From contig JAJRST010000003.1 in the NCBI GenBank assembly GCA_024278645.1, positions 1-6,140 of the forward strand: 6,140 bases of DNA, written 5' to 3'. A model generated the notes under the pieces. That model worked only from the letters and a program-made list of their open reading frames with translations, was not told the DNA's origin and made no database searches. Source of the stretch: a bacterium. Lineage in GTDB: Bacteria > Zhuqueibacterota > Zhuqueibacteria > Residuimicrobiales > Krinioviventaceae. Position 1 is the stretch's first letter; every line of letters begins with the position of its first letter. The translations under genes and the position numbers were made by a program. Below are positions 1-6,140 of this stretch, one piece after another.

Positions 1-1718
1 TCATAGGAGCCGGCCTGACGTTCGGCATCGACCAATGTGGCCACCTGCTGACCCAACTGATTGTAGACGTTGAGTTCAACATGCGCTTTTTTGTCCAGGC
101 TGAACCGAATGTTCGTCGCCGGGTTGAACGGATTCGGGTAGTTCTGGCTCAAATCGAATTTAACCGGGGCGACGGAGCGGTCTTCAACACTGGTGCTGGC
201 ATCCATGTAGGCCTGTTTGATGGCCGCCAGGGAAGCCTCCGAATCAAAGCTGTCAATTTCATCCGTCCAGTGCAAGGCGCCAATGGAGTGACCGTCAGAT
301 TTCGACTTGATATCAAGAGTGTATGAAAAATTTTCAAGCAAGTCGGAAAATTTTTCGATTCCGGAGCCGTCTTCGGTTCCCTTTCCAGGGATTGTATTCG
401 GATCATTGTCGCCGAAATAGTATGGCGTCATGTCATCCGGCGCCGCAGCGCCGGGAACGCCCCACTGGGCTCTGTTACACCGTGCAAACAGATCGGCGCC
501 CGTTTCGTCCAGGGGCCGAGTCATCAGACCAAGATCCGCCAGAGGAATATCATAGATATGATTGTTTTCATCGACAATATTCGGCCAGGCGTCCACGAGC
601 GCCTGCGAGCGTTCATTATACCAGATGCCGGGAACATTGACGACCTGGAAGGGGCCTTCCTGACCGCCCCAGGTTAAATAAGAAAGCGGATAGTCGGCGA
701 TATCATTGTAACCGCCATGGTAATAGTTGTCCAGTTCCGTGCTATAGGTGACAATATTATCCGCGGCATAGTAAATGATGTCGCTGAGTTCGTCAACTTC
801 TTCAGTGAGCGTGGAATCCGGTTTGAGGAATTTATCCTGAATCTGAATTCTGTTGGTGATGGTATCGACGCCGCAGATGCCCATCAGCAAGGCATCCGGA
901 TCCTGTCCGCCGGTGGCCACGTTTTCCCGATCCTCTCCAACCATATTGGCGTTCACAAACAAGTTGTTGGTAAAGTAGACTTCTTTCCAATATTGATTGA
1001 GGAAGGGATATTTGTGATTGTTGATAAAGGTGTTATGATTGATGACGGCATACTCGAACAAACATTCCTGGCCGAGAACCGTCAAACCGCCGCCGGTGAC
1101 CGTATTGTTCTCAAAAATAAATTTGTCGACCGGCACTTTGCACTGCACTGTTCGGCTGGCCCACCATTGGTTTGGCGTAAAGATGTCGCGGAAATAATTG
1201 TTTCTCATAACAATTTCCGCGCCTTTGGGTACATTGTTCAAATTGAACCAGATGCCATTGCAAAATTCAAACAGGGAATTTTCCACCAAAAGATGGCGGT
1301 TTTCGCCCTTGATGTTGAAAATTTGCCAGTTCAACTGGCCGGTGGTGGACTTGCCCTGCCAATGCACATTCTGGATAGTTAAACTACTATTAATTTGGTT
1401 TGTACCAACCTCGACATCGTTGACGGGAACCCGAACGATGACCGGTTTAGTGCCGCCCTCCTGGCCCCTGATGATCAACGTTCCATTCGGATTGTCAATG
1501 TTAATGGCCGTGTTTTGAATGTAAAATTGACCGGCTTTCAATTCATAAACTCTGTTGGGATTCGCTCTTTCGCCCGTGTCAGTCGTATCGCCGTTGATTG
1601 TCGCTTCCAGCAAACCGGCGTTACTAAAGCCGCCTTCGATGACAATAACGTCCTGCGCCAAGGTATAGCCGGAAAGGAAAAAGCAAATCAGCGCGATGAG
1701 CAATAACTTGTTCTTCAT
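1..1718 (-). CDS. Secreted T9SS type A sorting-domain protein, probable right-handed beta-helix (3' end outside window)
   Basis: The frame is open for 572 codons from ATG at 1718 to the left edge, where it is cut by the window. Residues 1-21 look like a Sec signal peptide (KNK, then a hydrophobic run, cleavage probably after TLA-21). Residues about 65-260 alternate short hydrophobic strands with Asn-rich turns (IENSLF-like, MRNNYF, FENNTVTGG, INHNTFINN, FTNNLFVNA), the pattern of right-handed parallel beta-helix proteins, which include polysaccharide lyases and other carbohydrate-active or surface proteins. A segment near 478-484 (SIGALHW) resembles the end of such domains. Residues from about 521 (FDLSQNYPNPFNPAT, later VYNQLGQQVATLV) are a clear T9SS type A C-terminal sorting domain, so the protein should cross the outer membrane and be released or surface-anchored. 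It follows the receptor by 143 bp. No catalytic residues can be assigned; enzyme or binding protein are both possible. Export call is firm, fold moderate, function unknown. Confidence 0.9.
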   Translation of the reverse strand, partial: MKNKLLLIALICFFLSGYTLAQDVIVIEGGFSNAGLLEATINGDTTDTGERANPNRVYELKAGQFYIQNTAINIDNPNGTLIIRGQEGGTKPVIVRVPVNDVEVGTNQINSSLTIQNVHWQGKSTTGQLNWQIFNIKGENRHLLVENSLFEFCNGIWFNLNNVPKGAEIVMRNNYFRDIFTPNQWWASRTVQCKVPVDKFIFENNTVTGGGLTVLGQECLFEYAVINHNTFINNHKYPFLNQYWKEVYFTNNLFVNANMVGEDRENVATGGQDPDALLMGICGVDTITNRIQIQDKFLKPDSTLTEEVDELSDIIYYAADNIVTYSTELDNYYHGGYNDIADYPLSYLTWGGQEGPFQVVNVPGIWYNERSQALVDAWPNIVDENNHIYDIPLADLGLMTRPLDETGADLFARCNRAQWGVPGAAAPDDMTPYYFGDNDPNTIPGKGTEDGSGIEKFSDLLENFSYTLDIKSKSDGHSIGALHWTDEIDSFDSEASLAAIKQAYMDASTSVEDRSVAPVKFDLSQNYPNPFNPATNIRFSLDKKAHVELNVYNQLGQQVATLVDAERQAGSY

Positions 1719-1724
1719 TTTTAA

Positions 1725-1730
1725 CTCCTT
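1725..1730 (-). promoter_or_regulatory. Ribosome binding site of the T9SS protein gene
   Basis: AAGGAG lies 6 nt before the ATG at 1718. It fixes the start choice together with the signal peptide that begins immediately at that ATG. Confidence 0.85.
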
Positions 1731-1773
1731 TTGGTTGTGCTTGATTGTTTGCCAAGTCTATTATTAATAAAAG

Positions 1774-1801
1774 CTCTCTCTCTCCTTACCACCTCCTCTC
1801 C
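1774..1801 (-). other. Purine-rich tract with tandem orphan Shine-Dalgarno-like motifs
   Basis: On the minus strand this 28-nt stretch is all G and A apart from two T residues. It contains AGGAGGTGGT (1788-1797), nearly a full complement of the 16S rRNA 3' end, then TAAGGAG (1782-1788), and ends in a GA dinucleotide run. No ATG, GTG or TTG follows at translational spacing, and the real start of the next gene is about 70 nt further on with its own site. It lies in the 143-bp gap between the receptor and the T9SS protein gene. A ribosome standby site, a mRNA processing or stability element, or chance are all possible. Confidence 0.4.
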
Positions 1802-1861
1802 GGCTTTTGTTTTCATCAAATTTTTGCCGATATAGCAAGAGCATAATTTCAGTAGATGCCT

Positions 1862-4800
1862 TTAGTAGCTCATCGTAACGCCAAATTGCGCTCTGAAGCC
1901 GTAATACTGACTGCTTGTCGGAAGAGCCGGTTTTCCGCCCTGGGCGCCGATAAAATAGTCGTCAATGTGATTGCCAATATTGGTCATGTTGGCATAAACA
2001 GCGAAATGATTATTTATTTTCTGCCTCAACATCAGATCAATGAGTGAAAAGCTGGCATAGTAGCGATCAAATACAGCCAGTTTTGTATCGAGCGATTGAA
2101 GGGTCTCATCCTGGTACCTGTATGAAATACGCGAGCTGAACCCTTTGTAATCCCAGCCGAGGATAAAGTTGAAAATAGCCTTGGGTTGATCATGCATTTC
2201 ACCTTTTCTTGTAAGATACTGCTGGCCGGTAATCGGTTTCGGAATAAAGCCCGATGAGTCGTAGCCGATAGTAACCGTTTCAAAATATGGATAGTGGGTT
2301 TCGGAATCGATGAACGAAAGGTTGACGTCGAGCACCAGGCCTTTTAACAAACCGGGCAAGTACCAAAAGTGCGTCTGCCAGGATAATTCGATGCCACGAA
2401 AATATGCTCTTTCCGGATTATTAATCGGCAAGGCCAAAACCTTTCCGTTTTGCTGCAATACAAAACGTGAATCATAATATTCCGGACCCAGAATCCGTTC
2501 ATCCAGATCATCCGGTCCGCCGAGAATCAAACCTTTCTTTTTGGGAAGATAGTCGCGCATATAAAAAATAAGATCATCTATTTCTTTATAATAGCCGTAG
2601 ACCGAAAGAAGACCCACTTTATTGCTGAAGATTGAAAAGCCTAAATCAAAGCTCCAGGCGCTCGATGGTTTTAAATAAGGATTGTTTGACTGTATATTGG
2701 AATTGGTGCTGCTATAAATAACAAGAGGAGAAATCTGACGAAAGTCCGGCCGTGACGTGCTTTTATAAGCGGCGCCTTGAATGAAAATATTGTCGCTGAC
2801 ATTGTATTTAAAATTAACAGACGGAAACCATTTTTCATTGAATCGCGTGGTCTTTACCGAATCGGGATTGGGTTCTATGCCGTCGATGTTGCTGCTGGTG
2901 GTGATATGAAATGCTCTGTATTCGGTATTTATGGCTTCATAACGAACGCCGGGCAAAATCATCAATTTTTTTCCCCAATTAAACTCGGCCATGATATAAC
3001 CGGCCGTCAAATCCTCCGAGGCGCTGTAGTCTCTTTGATAGCTCGCAAGACCGTTGGTGTAATACTTGACGTCCCCGGGGCCCGTATAGTATTGATTCTG
3101 CATATCCGTCAACAGGTCAATATCCGCGGTCCAACCAAGCGTATATCGTCCATTCAGAAAAACGCCGGGGTCGTACTCTTTATCCCAAAAATTAGCGGCG
3201 TTGATGCCGCGCTGGGCGTTGATGTCGGTGACGATCCAGGGGAACTGATTAAGAAGATATTGTCTTCTGGCCACCGAACCGCCCCACTGAAACGAACTGA
3301 ACCTTGTCAGGCCGTCGCTGTCTCTGGTGAGACGATGATATTTACCGCCGATGCTGAATTTACCGGAGAGATTCTTCCCCAGTCTGAACGGCACGTCATA
3401 GTCCAATTTGACGTCATAGCTTTCATCAATCAGTTGTTGGTCGATCAGGTTAAAATCCTGCAAATAGCTGTTCTCGATGTCCGTGGTGTAATCTTTTAAT
3501 ATGACTGCTGGGTCCCGATAAATGAGCCAGTTCTCATTAAGGCCGGGGTCGCCGACTTCAACAAAATTGAAGCGCTGTCCGTTTCGTCTGGCCTCGGCGT
3601 ATGTTGTCGAGAGATTCAAGTGCAGTTCCGTGCCGGCAAATCTGAACAAGTTTTGCCACGTATTTGTTCTGGTGTCGGTCGTCCAGTCGTCATCGCCGAC
3701 ATTCAGATGAAACCGCTCCGGGCTTACGCCCGATACAAAGTTGTAATTATTGACTCGGCTGATGACCGCATCCGTTTTACGAACAAATAAATTGGAAAGC
3801 TTTGCATCCCACCATTTTGATTTATAATCCATGACCAGGGTGCCGCCGTCGCGTCCTCGTATCGTGCTTTGATCGGTCAGGGTTGCGCCTTGGGTCCTCA
3901 CATTCCATTTTTGGCCGTAAATGGCTTCAAGGCTGTCGGGCTGCTTGACATAGATGGGGCCGCTGTAATTGCCGCCGAATCTTTGCGAAGGCAAATCTTT
4001 CCTTTCGGAAGAGAGTTCGAGCCTGACGCCCAGCTTGTCGTTCAAAAACCTGTTGCTGACATTGCCAATGACCTTGTAATTCTTCCATGATTTATTCAGA
4101 TCCACATGCCCGCCTTCAGCGCGCACGTTGAATTTCCAGCCTGGATCTGCTTCCTTGAGCCTGAGATTGACGGTGCCGCCAATCGCGTCAGCATCCATAT
4201 CGGGCCGCAATGTCTTGGAAACTTCAATGCCGCCGAGCATTTCGCCCTGAACAATACTCAAATCGACGCTGCGGTCAAAATCATTCGTCGAGGCCATTTT
4301 TACGCCTTCGATGGTCACATTGTTATATTTGGGAGAAAGACCACGGATGACGATCTTGTTGGCTTCGCCGGAGCTTCTTTGCAGCGACACGCCGGGCAGC
4401 CGGCCCAAAGCTTCAGCCGCATTGGCATCGGGCAATTCCTGCATCTTTTCGGCGGAGACGACATTGATGATCTGCGTAGATGTCAACTGCCGGTTGATCG
4501 CCGCCAGTTGTCCGCTTGCCTGAGCCGTCACGACAATTTCCTTCCCTTCAACCGCTTCTCCATAATCCAATTCAAAATCCGCTTGGGTGATTCTTTTGGT
4601 CTCGACGCGGATTTGCAGCTCCTTTGTTTGATAACCGATAAAGGAAGCGCGCAACGTGTATTCTCCGGGCGGAACATTTAAAATACGATAGTTGCCTTTC
4701 AAATCGGTGGCGGCGCCCATGCTCGTCCCGACAATTGTGACATTTGCCCCGGGGAGGCCTTCACCCGTGGAAGCGTCCGTCACAAACCCTGCGACGCTGC

Positions 4801-4879
4801 CGGCAGGCGCGGAAAAAGCAGAGACCACAACAATTAAAGTGAGCGCCAGGGCTGCAACAAATGCGGTTCTGAGGTTCAT
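1862..4879 (-). CDS. TonB-dependent outer-membrane receptor with N-terminal carboxypeptidase-regulatory-like domain
   Basis: This 1005-residue protein is an outer-membrane active transporter that uses the TonB-ExbBD complex to import a ligand. Residues 1 to about 24 are a signal peptide. Residues about 28-105 form a carboxypeptidase-regulatory-like beta-sandwich (GFVTDASTGEGLPGANV, DLKGNYRI, PPGEYTL, FIGYQ). EIVVTAQ at 114-120 is a TonB-box-like segment. The plug spans about 126-242, with INVVSAEKMQELPDANAAEA, LGRLPGVSLQR, VIRGLSPKYNNVTIEG and DAIGGTVNL. These plug motifs resemble the TIGR01782 (Xanthomonas/Caulobacter-type) receptors, often linked with carbohydrate uptake, more than SusC. 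The rest is the 22-strand barrel, ending in an aromatic Tyr as expected for BAM insertion. Length is usual for the class. It starts 78 bp after the repressor gene, with AAGGAG 7 nt before ATG. No SusD-like lipoprotein follows. Family call is firm; the ligand is unknown and a sugar is only suggested by the neighbours. Confidence 0.96.
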   Translation of the reverse strand: MNLRTAFVAALALTLIVVVSAFSAPAGSVAGFVTDASTGEGLPGANVTIVGTSMGAATDLKGNYRILNVPPGEYTLRASFIGYQTKELQIRVETKRITQADFELDYGEAVEGKEIVVTAQASGQLAAINRQLTSTQIINVVSAEKMQELPDANAAEALGRLPGVSLQRSSGEANKIVIRGLSPKYNNVTIEGVKMASTNDFDRSVDLSIVQGEMLGGIEVSKTLRPDMDADAIGGTVNLRLKEADPGWKFNVRAEGGHVDLNKSWKNYKVIGNVSNRFLNDKLGVRLELSSERKDLPSQRFGGNYSGPIYVKQPDSLEAIYGQKWNVRTQGATLTDQSTIRGRDGGTLVMDYKSKWWDAKLSNLFVRKTDAVISRVNNYNFVSGVSPERFHLNVGDDDWTTDTRTNTWQNLFRFAGTELHLNLSTTYAEARRNGQRFNFVEVGDPGLNENWLIYRDPAVILKDYTTDIENSYLQDFNLIDQQLIDESYDVKLDYDVPFRLGKNLSGKFSIGGKYHRLTRDSDGLTRFSSFQWGGSVARRQYLLNQFPWIVTDINAQRGINAANFWDKEYDPGVFLNGRYTLGWTADIDLLTDMQNQYYTGPGDVKYYTNGLASYQRDYSASEDLTAGYIMAEFNWGKKLMILPGVRYEAINTEYRAFHITTSSNIDGIEPNPDSVKTTRFNEKWFPSVNFKYNVSDNIFIQGAAYKSTSRPDFRQISPLVIYSSTNSNIQSNNPYLKPSSAWSFDLGFSIFSNKVGLLSVYGYYKEIDDLIFYMRDYLPKKKGLILGGPDDLDERILGPEYYDSRFVLQQNGKVLALPINNPERAYFRGIELSWQTHFWYLPGLLKGLVLDVNLSFIDSETHYPYFETVTIGYDSSGFIPKPITGQQYLTRKGEMHDQPKAIFNFILGWDYKGFSSRISYRYQDETLQSLDTKLAVFDRYYASFSLIDLMLRQKINNHFAVYANMTNIGNHIDDYFIGAQGGKPALPTSSQYYGFRAQFGVTMSY

Positions 4880-4886
4880 AATGCGT

Positions 4887-4892
4887 CTCCTT
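4887..4892 (-). promoter_or_regulatory. Ribosome binding site of the TonB-dependent receptor gene
   Basis: AAGGAG lies 7 nt before the ATG at 4879. The signal peptide begins directly at that ATG, which supports this start. Confidence 0.85.
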
Positions 4893-4925
4893 TTGTGCTC
4901 TTTGTTCGAGGATTTAAATAATTAC

Positions 4926-4955
4926 ATTTTATTCCGAGTGAGAGTGGGTTGCCAA
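4926..4955 (-). promoter_or_regulatory. Candidate sigma-70 promoter for the receptor gene
   Basis: Minus-strand TTGGCA (4950-4955) and TAAAAT (4926-4931) are separated by 18 bp; each matches the sigma-70 consensus at five of six positions. Transcription would start near 4919, leaving a leader of about 40 nt with the ribosome binding site. The -35 box begins only 2 nt after the repressor's stop codon. If real, it would let the receptor be transcribed apart from the repressor. There is no LacI-type palindrome beside it, so its regulation is unclear. The AT-rich gap makes chance matches easy. Confidence 0.45.
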
Positions 4956-4957
4956 TA

Positions 4958-5971
4958 TTACTGTTGCTTGGAAGCGTCGAGTTTGCGCACAGATTGCCGC
5001 TCGATGAGCTTTACCGGAACGACCGTATTTATCGGGCGAGTTGTTTTTCCTGAAATAGTTTGCAGCAATGTCCTGACTCCAATGGAGCCAAGCTCCTCTT
5101 TATAGACTCGCACCGTGGTCAGCGGCGGCGTCGCCACGGCGCTGAGCCAAATATCATCAAATCCGACAATGCTGATATCGTCCGGAATCCGCAGCTTCAT
5201 ATCATAAACAGCCTTGCAGCCGTGCAGCGCATTGATATCATGAGCAGAAAAAATGGCGGTGGGCTTGCCGTTTTGCAGCAACGTTTTGACCTGATTATAC
5301 CCCTCTTCCAAGCCATAGGCCATTATGAGTTTTTCATCAACAGGGATGCCATTGTGCTTCAGTGTCTTTATATAGCCGTCCAACCTCTGCTTGAAACTCA
5401 AGCGTGACAATTCACCCGAAACAAAAGCGATCTTCTCATGACCGGCGTCAATTAAATGCTGCGTCGCCAAATATGCGCCATGCTCATTATCAATGAAAAC
5501 CTGGGAAAATTCGGATCTGTCGTCTTTGGGGTCGACTTGCACGACGTGAATTTTATATTCCAGCAGCTTGTCGACAAACGAATCGCTGAATATACCTATC
5601 AATATAATTCCATCAACATGCCTCTCCCGAATCATCCTCGGCAGTTCTTTCTCGGAGTTTTCGGGAATGATATTTAAAACCAGATTATAATTATTGATGG
5701 CTAATTCCGCCTCGATGCCTTCCAGTATTCGTGAGAAAAAAGTATTGTTCGACAATGGAAGTTTTTCGCGCGTAAAAATGACGCCTATATTCCTCGTGAC
5801 CTTGCTCTTTAACGATTTCCCAAAAATATTGGGGGTAAAATTATGCTCCTTTGCAATATCCAATATTCTTTGCTTTGTCGAGGGACTAACGTCATGGCGA
5901 TCATTCAGCGCCTTTGAGACCGTTGATTTGGAAACCTGCGCCAGTCTTGCAATTTCATCAATTGTGATCAT
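4958..5971 (-). CDS. LacI/GalR-family transcriptional repressor
   Basis: This 337-residue protein has the usual length and layout of the family. Residues 3-22 (TIDEIARLAQVSKSTVSKAL) are the helix-turn-helix, followed by SPSTKQRILDIAKE and the hinge region FTPNIFGKSL, where Leu54 corresponds to the leucine that inserts into the central CpG of operators. Residues about 60-330 are the periplasmic-binding-protein-like ligand and dimer domain: NIGVIF, VDGIILIG (119-126), DNEHGAYLATQHL (161-173), AFVSG, RLDGY, SAHDINALHGCKAVYD (242-257) and GFDDIWLSAVATPPLTTV (270-287). The hinge has Gly-Lys where many relatives have Ala-Arg. Its start is set by the canonical N-terminus, although the Shine-Dalgarno is poor (GGTGG only 1 nt before ATG), which fits low repressor output. 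It probably represses its own promoter and the downstream receptor operon; the effector cannot be deduced. Confidence 0.97.
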   Translation of the reverse strand: MITIDEIARLAQVSKSTVSKALNDRHDVSPSTKQRILDIAKEHNFTPNIFGKSLKSKVTRNIGVIFTREKLPLSNNTFFSRILEGIEAELAINNYNLVLNIIPENSEKELPRMIRERHVDGIILIGIFSDSFVDKLLEYKIHVVQVDPKDDRSEFSQVFIDNEHGAYLATQHLIDAGHEKIAFVSGELSRLSFKQRLDGYIKTLKHNGIPVDEKLIMAYGLEEGYNQVKTLLQNGKPTAIFSAHDINALHGCKAVYDMKLRIPDDISIVGFDDIWLSAVATPPLTTVRVYKEELGSIGVRTLLQTISGKTTRPINTVVPVKLIERQSVRKLDASKQQ

Positions 5972-5985
5972 ACCACCCGCTATTT

Positions 5986-5999
5986 CGAAACCGGTTTCG
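5986..5999. promoter_or_regulatory. LacI-family operator palindrome
   Basis: CGAAACCGGTTTCG is a perfect 14-bp inverted repeat with a central CpG, the hallmark of LacI/GalR-family operators. It lies 14 bp upstream of the repressor's ATG and, relative to the promoter at 6007-6035, at about +2 to +15 from the predicted transcription start. Binding there should block initiation or early elongation, so autoregulation is the natural reading. I found no second copy in the gaps before the receptor or the T9SS gene. Confidence 0.8.
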
Positions 6000-6006
6000 T
6001 TTTTTA

Positions 6007-6035
6007 ATTGTAAATAAAATACACTGGAATGTCAA
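6007..6035 (-). promoter_or_regulatory. Sigma-70 promoter of the repressor gene and probable operon
   Basis: Minus-strand TTGACA (6030-6035, perfect -35) and TACAAT (6007-6012, five of six for -10) are 17 bp apart, the optimal spacing. Start of transcription is expected near 6000, giving a leader of about 29 nt. It sits between the stop codon of the upstream gene (7 bp away) and the operator palindrome. Such a strong promoter next to an operator suggests high derepressed expression. Confidence 0.82.
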
Positions 6036-6042
6036 GCGTTTT

Positions 6043-6140
6043 TTATTTTTCATCGTTTTTTTTCTGGACAGCCCAAATCTGCATGACATTCGGCAGAGAG
6101 GTTGTCGCGATAATATCGAGCTTTAACCGTGACTTGGAGA
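6043..6140 (-). CDS. C-terminal end of an unidentified protein (5' part outside window)
   Basis: A minus-strand frame enters from the right edge and runs 31 codons to TAA at 6043-6045. The visible tail contains LDIIATTSLPNVMQIWAV followed by a charged QKKNDEK end, a normal-looking globular C-terminus with a last beta-strand-like segment. The hydrophobic-strand-plus-lysine ending would fit a Rossmann-fold methyltransferase, among others, but this is too short to assign a family. The repressor promoter starts 7 bp after its stop, so the gene is probably a separate upstream transcription unit or transcribes into this operon; no hairpin terminator is visible between. The two other minus frames also look less protein-like here. 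Confidence 0.55.
   Translation of the reverse strand, partial: SKSRLKLDIIATTSLPNVMQIWAVQKKNDEK

Noticed and set aside
717..1382. Plus-strand open frame of 221 codons
   Set aside because: It is the antisense shadow of the T9SS protein gene, which has a signal peptide, a strong ribosome binding site and a recognisable sorting domain in the opposite frame. The plus-strand product has no recognisable motif.
1721..1768. Possible 15-codon leader peptide starting at ATT, ending at the ribosome binding site of the T9SS gene
   Set aside because: ATT is a very rare start codon and the peptide has no attenuation-like codon run. The neat stop position is probably chance.
1813..1840. Small inverted repeat (TTGCT/GGCAA on the minus strand) after the receptor stop codon as a terminator
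   Set aside because: The stem is only about 5 bp with a wobble pair and no proper U-tract follows, so termination between receptor and T9SS gene is not supported.
2777..3499. Plus-strand open frame of 240 codons
   Set aside because: It lies fully inside the barrel-coding part of the receptor gene on the other strand and has no recognisable domain; a shadow of codon bias.
4106..4681. Plus-strand open frame of 191 codons
   Set aside because: It is antisense to the well-conserved plug domain of the receptor, whose motifs are unmistakable.
4895..4935. Second LacI operator upstream of the receptor
   Set aside because: The gap holds an AT-rich imperfect repeat and a TTCGA core, but nothing close to the CGAAACCGGTTTCG palindrome.
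1..6140. CRISPR array, insertion sequence, tRNA or other RNA gene
   Set aside because: No spaced direct repeats, terminal inverted repeats with a transposase, or tRNA-like cloverleaf segments were seen by eye on either strand.

Overview
The window reads as a compact, single-direction segment of a bacterial chromosome, with every supportable gene on the minus strand. Read in the direction of transcription (from high to low coordinates) the order is: the last 31 codons of an unidentified gene, a LacI/GalR-family repressor, a large TonB-dependent outer-membrane receptor, and a secreted protein with a type IX secretion (T9SS) sorting domain that runs off the left edge. The last is easy to miss because its frame has no stop inside the window, but it is open without interruption for 572 codons from a good start and ribosome binding site.

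The organism is most likely a member of the FCB superphylum (Fibrobacterota-Chlorobiota-Bacteroidota and relatives). The T9SS type A tail has the YPNPFNPAT form common in Calditrichota, KSB1, Ignavibacteria and similar lineages. Strong AAGGAG Shine-Dalgarno sites before two genes, and promoters with ordinary TTGACA/TATAAT-like boxes rather than the Bacteroidia TAnnTTTG type, argue for such a lineage over the classical Bacteroidia. This is inference from motifs only, and no genus can be named.

Layout: 6043-6140 is the gene tail. 5972-6042 is a short but information-rich control region holding a near-consensus sigma-70 promoter (TTGACA, 17 bp, TACAAT) and a perfect 14-bp LacI-type operator palindrome just downstream of the predicted transcription start. 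4958-5971 is the repressor. 4880-4957 is a 78-bp gap with a second, weaker promoter candidate. 1862-4879 is the receptor. 1719-1861 is a 143-bp gap with a striking purine-rich, Shine-Dalgarno-like tract that serves no visible start codon. 1-1718 is the secreted protein.

Working model (inference): the repressor senses an unknown ligand, probably a sugar or sugar derivative, and controls its own promoter and, by read-through, the receptor and the exported protein. The exported protein would bind or process a substrate at the cell surface and the receptor would import the product. No SusD-like partner, glycoside hydrolase or inner-membrane transporter lies in the window, so the substrate cannot be named. 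The locus looks like a regulated nutrient-uptake module; I see no phage, CRISPR, transposon or RNA gene. No stretch longer than 300 bases lacks a gene.
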